This document shows positions 23,097-32,832 of a stretch of 64,000 nucleotides of DNA, in pieces. The notes under the pieces are model-generated. The model worked only from the letters and a program-made list of their open reading frames with translations, did not search any database and was not told the origin of the DNA. The position numbers and the translations under genes were made by a program. Source of the stretch: Dactylis glomerata (Eukaryota; Streptophyta; Magnoliopsida; Poales; Poaceae); contig QXEO01001035.1 of assembly GCA_007115705.1 (NCBI GenBank), positions 1 through 64,000 of the forward strand, read 5' to 3'. Within the stretch, counting starts at the first letter, position 1. The number at the start of each line of letters is the position of its first letter.

Positions 23097-23789
23097 ATGG
23101 CAACTGCAATTAATCAAAATCTCGAGAAGTTGGATATTTTGCAGGCGCAGGAAACAAGCAGTAGGTCCTTGAAGCACATGGAAACAACTTACCTACTAAG
23201 CAAGGGAAGACACTCAGAACCGATCTACAAGTGCGGGATAACAAAAGTTTCTCTGATGCGGCTTGCAAATCAAGAAAGGGTTCTAGTTCAATTGGAAGGG
23301 AAACTGCATGCTACCAGATTCAACAAGACAGTTTAAAGCAACAATTCTCCTTTAGGCATCCTGATGCCTTCTCCTCTCTATGCTGAAGCACTGGGACTAC
23401 TGCTTGCAGTAAAAATTGTTGAACTAATTCAGGTCAATCAAATCACCTTTCTCACACCTGTCTCTTGCAAAAGCTGCGGCGGCAGTAAGTTCTTCAGACC
23501 CTCAGATCTGCTAGGACATAAGAGATATTGGAAAGTACAAACAGGAATCGAGAGAGATGCAGCCCAGAATCTACCACATCAAAAGAGAAATTAATGGAGT
23601 TGCTCATAATTGTGTTCATGAGGCATCTAAATAATATTTAGTTGTTCTAATTTAGCTCATTCTCTTGGCAGCTGTCATGTAGTTTTTTCTCTACAAAATT
23701 TATTTTTTCAGGGCATTGTACTGCACGATGTAAACTGCATTTGAGCTGAATAAAAATTTGGTGGCACCTACCTCTGTTTAAAAAAAAAA
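23097..23789 (+). pseudogene. LINE 3' fragment, right arm
   Basis: Same content as 5442-6140: RNase H-like pieces in two frames, an AT-rich 3' end and a poly-A tail at 23780-23789. The frame is broken between the N-terminal and C-terminal parts of the RVT_3-like fold. Confidence 0.6.
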
Positions 23790-23905
23790 CTTATACCCAA
23801 TCGATTGATTTCACAAATAAAACCAACGACTGACAACAAAATGAAGTAATCTTCTAACACCAAAATAAAGTATCAGTCCATTGATGAGTATACGAGGTAG
23901 TGCTA

Positions 23906-24217
23906 CTCCCCCGTCCCGGTTTTAAGACATAATTTGTAAATCATGCAATCTCAAAACACCCTTATCTTTAGGCGTATTAGTATTTAAGGTGTTTAATTAG
24001 CGGCTTTGCATGAATATTTTTTGTGCAAGCGACGTGTGAACACAGCTTTGCATGGACGTTTTTTTTGTATTTTCTAGGACAAACAACAAATGCATGTATT
24101 TCCTTAAAAATTAATAGGTCTTAAAATAAAAACAAAGAGCCAAATCTCACCACCAATCACAGATCACCTAAGACCAAGAGATATGTGAATTATGCCCTAA
24201 AAACAGGACGGAGGGAG
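23906..24217. mobile_element. Stowaway-like MITE, right arm copy
   Basis: Inverted counterpart of 5011-5324 with TA flanks and CTCCC/GGAGGGAG ends. Confidence 0.7.
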
Positions 24218-24484
24218 TATACGAGGTACTAGTACTTTGAGATTCCTAATTGCTACACGTGGTAACACATGTGAATCCTGACTTCACCGGACGACTACCG
24301 AGTTAAATAAACAGGCGCGTACATTGGACGCAGCAATAGGAGTTTTGAATAAGTGCGTGATTCGCGGCCAACCCTAACCTCCTCGGCTATATGAGAGCGC
24401 ATTTTTGACAGAAGGCTGCACGGTTCAAATTGTTATTACCGCTATTGCTAGGATCAGATCTCTGAGCAGTGAGCACTGAGAGAA

Positions 24485-26050
24485 ATGTCCAGTATTGTCC
24501 ACAATGGCGAGGGCCGGCGACCAGATGGGCGCCGGGTGTTGTTGTTCCCTCTCGCGTTCCAGGGCACCATCAACCCGATGATGCAGCTGGCCGACGTCCT
24601 CCACAGCCGCGGCCTCGCCGTCACCGTCCTCCACACCCACTTCAACGCGCTCGACCCCGCGCTCCACCCGGAGTTCACCTTCGTCGCCGTGCCCGACGGC
24701 ATCCCCGCCGACGTCGCCGCGTCGGGGAACATCTTCTCCATCATGCTCGCCATGAACGCCGGCATGGAGGCCTCGGGCGCCGTCCGCGACGCCCTCGCTT
24801 CCGTGCTCGCGGACGAGACGCAGCCCCGCGTCGCGTGCATGTTCATAGACGCCAACCTCCACGCTGCGCAGAAGGCGGCCGCGGCGCTCGGGCTGCCCAC
24901 GTTGGTGCTGCGCACCGGCAGCGCGGCCTGCTTCAGCTGCTTCCTCGCCTTTCCCATGCTCCACCAAAAGGGGTATCTACCACCCAAAGGTACGTCAGTT
25001 AGTCACTAAATCAACATATACACACTTCTCGTTACTAAGTATGCTAAGATAGATCTCAAAAAAAAATTATGGTACGATTGCGATCCACGATCTGTATAAC
25101 CTTTTACACAGATTTTTTGCTGCTCAGTTAATTTCATCAAGATGTTGAATATACGTATCTCTCTAAATTCAGAATCGCAGCTCTACACGCCGGTGAAGGA
25201 GCTGCCACCCCTCCGTGTAATGGACCTGTTCCTCTCGACCAGCAGCAACCACGAAATGTTGCGCACATGTCTGGCCAGAGCCACCGAAACGGTAAGAAAC
25301 TCCTCGGCCTCGTGATCAACACATTCGACGCTCTGGAGACCGACGAGCTCGACAGGATCCGCGGCGAGCTAGACATTCCAGTTGTGCTCGCGGCCGGCCC
25401 GCTTCACAAGCTCTCCCCTAGGAGCACGGGGAGCAGCCTGCTATGCGAGGACCGCAGCTGCATCGAGTGGCTGGATTCGCAGGCCACCGGGTCCGTGTTG
25501 TATGTGAGCTTTGGAAGCCTCGCCACCATGGATTCTGGCGAGCTCTCGGAGGTCGCTTGGGGGTTGGCCAATAGCGGGCAGCCTTTTCTATGGGTCGTCC
25601 GACAGGACCTGGTCAAGGGATTGGACGGACCTGACCTACCAGATGGGTTTGGTCACGCGCTGGAGGCTAGGGGCAAGGTGGTCCGTTGGGCCCCTCAGCA
25701 GGAGGTGCTGGCCCACCCTGCAGTCGGTGGGTTCTGGACCCACAGCGGATGGAATTCGACCTGGAAAGTATTGGTGAAGGTGTCCCGATGATTTGCAGGC
25801 CTCAGTTCGCGACCAAATGATGAATACAAGGTACATTGAGATGGTGTGGGGTGCAGGGTTTGGGCTCGACGGCGAGTTAGAGAGAAACAAGATCGAGAAG
25901 GCCATCAGGAAGATGATGCAAGAGAGGGAGGGGAGGTGATGAAAGAGAGAGCGAGAGAACTTAAGAAGAAAGTAGCATCATGTTTGGAAATTGGTGGATC
26001 GTCTTTGTTGGCCATAGATAAATTGATCCATCATATATCATCATGTAATC
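24485..26050 (+). pseudogene. UGT pseudogene, second copy of the left-arm gene
   Basis: Exon 1 (24485-24989) is open and encodes the same 168 codons as the left copy, including Thr28 in place of the catalytic His. The intron and its acceptor (exon 2 from 25173) are conserved. Exon 2 carries single-base deletions relative to the left copy near 25303, 25760, 25810 and 25932, and near the stop at about 26043. The first removes the frame shortly after the region of residue 210. The second falls inside the PSPG donor box just after its GWNS motif. No full-length enzyme can be made as written. Residual sequencing error is the alternative cause, because all the changes are one-base deletions on one arm. 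Confidence 0.85.
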
Positions 26051-26180
26051 ATCGGGAATATGAAGAGAGGGAGGGCGAGGTGATGAAGAGAGAGCAGAGA
26101 ACTTAATAAGAAAGTGGCATCATGTTTCAAAAATTGTTCGTGTTTCTTGGCCATAGATAAATTGATCGATTATATATCAT
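26045..26180 (+). repeat. Duplicated UGT 3' end, right arm
   Basis: Partial second copy of the last UGT segment directly downstream of the pseudogene, as at 3035-3170 in the left arm. Confidence 0.65.
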
Positions 26181-26199
26181 CTCTGTAATATTAATAATT

Positions 26200-27180
26200 T
26201 TGTTTGAATTATGAAGCAGTGCATAAAAAGTAATGTGAGATTTTTGTACATATAATAGTGAAGGATCTAGAGGTACCGTACGATTTTAATCATACAAGAA
26301 CAATCAAGGATTGTCTAATTATAATATTATACCTAAGAAAAACCAAAGAGATGTATGACTTTTCGCGTGTGTTCTAATTGGTAACACTGAAAGAATTGTT
26401 TAAAGGCTCAGCTGCCAAGTCTACCTTGAATCCAAGCCTGATACGCTGTTCTCACAATGCACAACCTAAAAATAACAGTGTTTATCTATTGTGTGAACAC
26501 TAGTTTGTTTTACTCTTGGCACATAAACGAAACACATTCTTATGGGGTTCGGTCCTATCGGACCATCCAACTTCTTTAAAACTGTGCATAGTTCAGACTT
26601 CAAAAGCTTAATTTACATTTTAATGGTTGTTACTTTTTTGTACAAAAACGTCATGTTTCAATCGATGATTGGAGAACAGTACATTAGCTTCTAGACATTA
26701 AAAAAAACCTCAATTATAACAATGGGTACTGCAAATCTAACTCGGACGAGTGTGGCAAGTTTTGTGTAACCAAACATGATCGTTTACACTAAGCAGAAAA
26801 GGCACTTAAAAAGCAGAAAGGAGGCACAAAAGAAGAGTGTCCTTGCATGAATAGGAAACTTGATAAGTACTCAGCATAAGATTGAGAAAAATTTGACCCG
26901 TGCACCCCTTCCGGCTACAGGGTGAACCGTAGCGCTGCTCCTCCTCTGCCCCTGCGCCAGACCCGGTCGCGGGGCGTGGCCTTCCAAAGGGGCTCCGGAG
27001 GTCTCACGCAGGCTAGGTCTTTGGGCGGTGACCCTGGTCCTGGTGGCGACTGCATTGGCCGCTCGATCAACGCCGTGGCTAGGCCTGAAGGTGATTCGCT
27101 CGGGTGGGCGGTGCATTCGTCGCAACGTGGGAGCTTCAATCCCGTCAAACGTGGGAGCACATGCGCCTTGCTAAGAACGT
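26200..27180. other. Right-arm-specific intergenic block
   Basis: The first 700 bases are AT-rich without features. 26900-27160 is GC-rich with a short open plus-strand frame that I do not recognise. The left arm has different sequence between the two genes here, so the block was inserted or replaced after the duplication. Confidence 0.5.
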
Positions 27181-27449
27181 TGGTGATTTTGGGCCGTAAA
27201 AGGACCGCACTCGCGGAGGTGCTATATGCCGCACTCGTGGCAATGTGGCATATAATCCAATCGGAGATGTTCTAAAAAAAATCCAATCGGAGAGGGAGCC
27301 AGGGGAGGGAAGAGAGTATCAGAGAAGCGAGAGTATGAGAGAAGCGCCGCGCTCCCAATATAACGAGAGGTCCGCCGTCCCACCCCCGCATAGTCCCCAT
27401 CCAAAATCCAATCGAAGTCCAATTCCATCCAATCGCCGACTTGCCTGGA

Positions 27450-30400
27450 GCGATGAGTCACTCCGGCATGTTCCCGGCAATGGCGAGGTGACGCCTGCGT
27501 GCGAGCCTCCGGCGATGGCGAGGAGGAAGTCTGCTGGGCGAGGCCACCGTCGTGCCACGGCAATGACGAGAGGAGCTTCCAGGGCGAGGATCCGTCGTGT
27601 CTCCGGCGAGGCATGCGCCGTCAAGCGCACATCAGTACGGCGGAGTATCCCTGCGTGAAGCGACTCCGTGAGTTGGGTTGGGTTGGGTTGGGTTCCTTCC
27701 GCACGCACGCGCGCACGCATGCTGGTTTACATCGATTGATCAACCGCTGCAGGCTGAACGACGAGAGGCGGTGCTCTTCAGCTTGCGGCACATACAGGGG
27801 CTGGTGAAGCAGGCCGGTGGGCTGAAGCCATCGCGTACCTCCACACCTACCTGCCGCCGCTCACCGACAATCACAGTGGACCCGCGACGCCCAGATCTTC
27901 CATAACTTCTCTTGATGCACTCCCGCTTCGCCAACGCCGTCGCCGGCATAAAGGAGAAGTCCCTGGACAAGCAATACGCAAACGACCGGTGGTGCTCCAG
28001 CCATGCCGAGCTCAGGTTCCGTCACCTCGCCTACACCATACTCGCCTCAGAGCCCCACCAGCTCGTGGCCACCTATGATTGGAACAAAGTGAGGGGCACG
28101 CAGTGTTCGTAGTCTACATTTTGGCTGTCACTACTCCAGAGCTGAGACGCTCCATGCCATTGCCGTCCGACGCTACATGAGGCCACAGCATGTACTTCCC
28201 ATTGGGTCCGGGTAATTCATCCTTCCAAGTTCCAACCTTTCCATACTTGAATGGTACATATGCAATCAATGTGAAAGCGCACACTTGAGTATAGGTGTTT
28301 ATTTCACTTTTGCCCTCCCTGTAACCTTTCATAGTTTGCACTGGAGGCGGCATCGCGTGGTGAAGAAGAAACAAGGTCTCCAGAAGCGAGACACAGAGGC
28401 TATCCTCATGGCCCTGAAGAGATATACAGTTAGTTATCTCCAGACGATTTAATAAAATCTCTCCTCAATTCTTTGACAGCACAAATTAATTGATTCCTTG
28501 CCTTTGCAGTCAGCATCACTCCAGCCTCCATGGGAACTCGTGTGTCGGTATGATATCTATGATTAAGCAACCTAGCTAGGTCTTTTTTTGATTTCACACT
28601 AGTGCGGAGTAGCTAGTTACTAACGGTGCTTTCAATTATTTGGCAGAGTCGCGTGATCACGCACTGAAATTGTTGGTGAATTTCCTTGGTAAAACTAGCC
28701 TCTGCTCTTCATGTCTATCTTGTATTATTTGCATGGAGAATGCTGTTTATACTCCGCCTTTTGGTTGTTTGAAAAAAAGTTTTGATTACTGCACTGTTTT
28801 GTTTAAACTGATGAACTTTGTGCGATCTTCAGATCAAACTTTACAGGCTGGCCTACGTCGTGGGTGCAATCTAAGCTATGCATCTCAACCATGTGAAAAG
28901 GAAGGTAAACTTCAGCATTGTTTTGTTCATCGGATCTTTAGCTTGTAGACACTTGCAACTGTCTCAACTTACCGTCTGGGCTCTTGACTGGTTGTTAATC
29001 TGTTTCAAGTACTTTCTAGTTCATGATTGCACTATTTTCAGAAGCTACATTTGACCTTCTAACTTCAGTCTCATTTTTTTATTGCCTGATGATGCGCAAT
29101 TGTATAGATGTCTCGGACACCTATTACGAGATTGAAGAATTTTCACTACTGAAAATTCCCTGCACCTTCTAAGACCTTCAANTCCCTGCACCTTCTAAGA
29201 CCTTCAAAACATAATTATATTACATTAAAACCAAACATTGCCATGAGGAAATGAGAGGGCTACAGTCTTTACAGATTTTTCTGAACATTATAACAATGAA
29301 AATAATGGTAAAGTTCTAGCCAAGTCAAAAAGTGATTTTGTAGTGGAAGTCTTTTTTTAGTTCGGTTGTAGTGGGCGCTTACCTTCCTTTTAACACTTGC
29401 ATTCATCATGCTATATTTTGTACATGTGTGTCTTTGAGAACTCATGATACTATGACTGAGTAAATTTTAATGGGCAACTCTCTTCTTCTTAATTAATGGA
29501 AAAGGCAAAAAATTTGCCTCGTTTCAAAAAATGACTGAGTAAATTTTTTCTTTAAAATATAAAATGCAAATCACATTCAAAGTTCTTGTTAAACATAAGA
29601 ACTTTCAGACGTATTGTGACAAATGAAGGAACATTATTTTCATGTTGGATGCCTTGGTCGACTTGCCCCCCATTTTTGACAGCTGAACATTTGCAGGTAT
29701 TCCTGATGCTCCGTACGTGCAGACTAAAGGCCATGCCACATTATTTTCCCGTAAATTATTCGGACCTACCCTTGCCCCGTTTCAAGTTTGGATAACTCTA
29801 TCTACTCAGTAGGCCAAGTAGCTGCATGCATCATTTCATTGGACAGATAGCAATCATGGATATGTTTCAGTCTCCCAGTAATTTATAAGTTATAACTTGC
29901 CATGCTTTTGGTTTCTGCCCTCTTGCAGCTTGTTTTTATGATAATATTTTTTAACTAGGTACCTCGAAGTAGGAGATCATGCTTTCCTTCACAATTCTGT
30001 ACCTATTCAATCTGTGTCTTTCCCTTCTTTTGGTTCCTATCACATCGTTACCTCACTTTTGTGGTCATTAGAAGATCTGGGTGAAAAAATTCCGTTAAGT
30101 TCTCTGTACAATTATTGTTCAGTTGTTGCTTCACGATTAAGTGCCTGTTGTATTTGCCTAGTAGTTCAAAACTGCGCTCTTTTATTAGCTAGGCTTCAGC
30201 AGTTTTTTATTACCTGCTGCATTTGCTAACTGCCGGAGTCTTTGCAGGTTCTCCATTTTTCGAGTTAATTTCTCGTACTTCGGAAGTTCATTCTCAAAAC
30301 ACCAGAATCTCATCACCGACAAATGCAGGTAATTAGTTGAACGCTCAGTTTAATACCAGAACGAAAACACCATCTGCTCAGTTCATATCAGATATTTTTC

Positions 30401-30985
30401 ATTACTTGCTAGAGGACACATACAGCGTAATGAGTGTGTATCTGAACCATTGATGATAATATTGTGATCTTCCTAGTTACAGTTTCATTAATTTTTCAGT
30501 TTAACTGGCCCACCTGCTTTGTGCTGTCCTTATTACCACTAGTTACTGCACAGATACCTTTCCATAAGGGTGTTCTTATTACATTTGCATCTTTTCACAA
30601 ATAAGCTTATAGTTTTGCAAGTGCTGTTTTTTACATTATATTGATCTTGCTAACAGTTAACAAATGTGATTAGAAACTAACCAAAGCTAATAAAGCTCTT
30701 AGTCTTCTTCCAAATCTTGACACACCTCTTTCTTCCCACATAGTCCTTGAAATGCTCACCCTTAGAGAACAAAAGGCATAAATTTTAGCCAAGTTATGTT
30801 ATGCTTTGATAGTACTTCATGCAGTGATGATCCTTCAGAGTAATCTTTCTTGGGTAGGCATAAATATGTGTTTGATACAAACAGGTTATCATACTGAGAA
30901 TCCAAGCAAAGGACCTACAACTACTGAGGATGATATTTATCACAAGAAGCAGCGGACGACTGGGGCGTTTGGTGAAGCAAGCTCG
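27450..30985 (+). pseudogene. CTLH-like domain gene, right arm copy, 5' damaged, with downstream exons
   Basis: Exon 1 (from about 27452) has many small deletions against the left copy and lacks its 3' end and splice donor; a GGGTT repeat sits there instead (about 27672-27692). Exon 2 (about 27750-28215) has several one-base deletions. The later exons look intact and keep phase: 28510-28547, 28647-28688, 28833-28904, 29697-29750, 30248-30328 and 30885-30985, each with AG before and GT after. The last three lie beyond the inverted duplication and are the only view here of the gene's 3' half. The encoded C-terminal part is hydrophilic and unfamiliar. A final exon may begin at 31628 and reach a stop after one codon. 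Confidence 0.55.
29157..29207. other. Ambiguous base flanked by a 25-base direct repeat
   Basis: The N at 29182 is flanked by identical 25-base copies at 29157-29181 and 29183-29207. The left arm has the sequence once. This is the pattern of two overlapping contig ends joined by one N, so it is probably an assembly artefact. Confidence 0.8.
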
Positions 30986-31657
30986 GTAAGACTGAATTCT
31001 GAATTCTACATGGTTGAACAATAGCCTGACTAAACCATATGCTGCCGTTAATAAAAGTAGACTGTCATGTGACAATCTATCAATAGATAAATAGTATCAT
31101 TTGTACATGTCTTTGTAGGGTGAGCGTTAAATGTACAGCACCACTAGGTGAGGTCATTTTTTAATTGATAGGATGCTTCGGTTGCCTGTCTCCAGAAAAA
31201 AATTGGTTATTGCCTGGTAGACATGGTTTTTAGATTATGGCTGAGAAGCACGACAGTTTTATTGAAACTTATAAAAATTCCCTAGAATGGTGATTATTCA
31301 CTTCAACACTTGTATTTTGTCAATGCTTTTACTGAACACAAGTAGACCGGTGTTTCGTGGTATTAGATGTGAAAGGCCGTTACAACTTAGAAGTAGTGCC
31401 GATTGTTTTGACTTTAATTATAGTTTCTGCAAGCTTAGAAGGTTGCTTTTTTAACAATAGTTTAAGTTCAAGAACCATAATTTGCCTTTTGCAAATTGAG
31501 GAATGGCTTTCAGTGAATAGTAATTTGTCTCATGTTTCATCAGTTCAGTTGTATGGGTTATCATGTGAGGCAGTACTATTTAATTTGGGGAATGTTGATC
31601 GATGGAAATACTTGCTTCGAGTGCAGGTATAGGCGTTTGGAGGCCGTGCGTCCATTG
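30986..31657. other. Intron or 3' flank of the CTLH-like gene
   Basis: AT-rich sequence without a recognisable domain. A splice acceptor (GTGCAG) at 31622-31627 precedes GTATAG. The Copia LTR starts 30 bases later. Confidence 0.35.
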
Positions 31658-32051
31658 TGTTGTATGTTGATCCAAATTCTATAAGAAGGCTAACGACGGA
31701 GCGAAGCGAGGCCCGTCGTCGGGAGGCTTGGGTCGAAGCGAAGCGGAGGCGTTAGCCCATAACGTGGCCTAACAGGGACGCCTGTGGGGGGTGCAGGGGG
31801 CGACAGCCCCCCGCGGTACGAATCGTTGCTACCGCCTATATATACTCCTTGTAAGCCGCCGGCTAGGGTTTATCGTATCATAAGATAGCCCACGGCGTTT
31901 GTAAACACACACCCGATATAGTGAAGTTTTGCTGGCCGGCGCCCGTGGTTTTTACCTCTCTTTGTTGGAGAGGGTTTTTCACGTTAAAATCTTGTGTCTC
32001 TGTGCTGTGATTTCTTTTAGTTCTTGGTTATTGCCTATCGCTTTTATAACA
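31658..32051 (+). mobile_element. Copia element 5' LTR
   Basis: It starts TGTTGTATG, ends TTATAACA, and is followed after two bases by a primer binding site. It contains a GCGAAGCG-rich segment able to form hairpins, and TATATATACTCC near 31838 as a likely TATA box. The start is less certain because no 3' LTR is present to compare. Confidence 0.6.
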
Positions 32052-32053
32052 AG

Positions 32054-32065
32054 TGGTATCAGAGC
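32054..32065 (+). promoter_or_regulatory. Primer binding site, initiator Met tRNA
   Basis: TGGTATCAGAGC, the standard plant Copia primer binding site complementary to the 3' end of initiator tRNA-Met. Confidence 0.9.
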
Positions 32066-32071
32066 CTCAGG

Positions 32072-32825
32072 ATGGCATCTTTGAAGTTCGATCTGCCGCT
32101 GCTGGATTACACCACAAGGCTCTCCCTGTGGCAAGTGAAGATGAGGGCGATCCTCGCCCAAACTTCAGATCTCGATGATGCGCTCGATGGTTTTGGAAAG
32201 AAACCGGTTGCGTCATGGACAGAGGAGGAAAAGCGGAAAGACCGTAAGGCTTTGTCTTTGATTCAACTTCATTTATCCAATAATATTTTGCAGGAAGTGT
32301 TGCAAGAGAAATCTGCAGCGGCCCTATGGCTGAAACTGGAATCGATCTGCATGTCAAAGGATCTAACCAGTAGGTTGCAAGTGAAGATGAAGTTGTTCCA
32401 TCACAAGTTGCAGGAAGGTCAGTCGGTGATGAATCACCTATCGATCTTCAAGGAGATCGTTTCCGACTTACTGTTCATGGAGGTAAAATATGAGGATGAA
32501 GATCTAGCACTTCTACTATTAGTCTCATTGCCTAGTTCCTTTACGAATTTCCGTGACACCATATGTATAAGTCGTGATACACTAACCCTCACCGAAGTTT
32601 ATGAGGCTCTCCATCAAAGGGAGAAAATGAAATCTATGGTGCAGGCTGAAAGTTCGTCCTCCAAGGCGGAGACGTTAGAGGTCTGAGGCAGCCTGAGCAG
32701 CGAGATAACTACCACCACCACAACAACAGAGATAAGAATAAGACCGACAGAGGTCGCTCAAAGTCCAAGGGACGTGACAAGTTCTGCAGGTATTGTAAGA
32801 AACCCAGCCACAATATTGATGATTG
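32072..32825 (+). pseudogene. Copia gag, frameshifted
   Basis: The frame opens at the ATG directly after the primer binding site and runs to a stop at 32686. It encodes the UBN2/gag capsid-like region of about 204 codons. The zinc knuckle (CRYCKKPSHNIDDC, about 32792-32833) follows in another frame, the frame of pol, so a one-base change near 32680 separates it from the capsid part. Confidence 0.8.
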
Positions 32826-32832
32826 TTGGAAG

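Larger units (their letters stand above)
19760..29278. repeat. Right arm of large inverted duplication
   Basis: Reverse-complement counterpart of 1-9481. It lacks the left-only insertion at 2096-2457 and has its own unshared segment at about 26200-27180. It differs from the left arm by scattered substitutions and by many single-base deletions, most of them on this arm. An ambiguous base (N) lies at 29182. Confidence 0.95.

Noticed and set aside
1..29278. Inverted duplication as an assembly mirror artefact
   Set aside because: The arms differ by substitutions, indels and arm-specific insertions; an artefact would be identical. The N at 29182 still calls for read-level checking.
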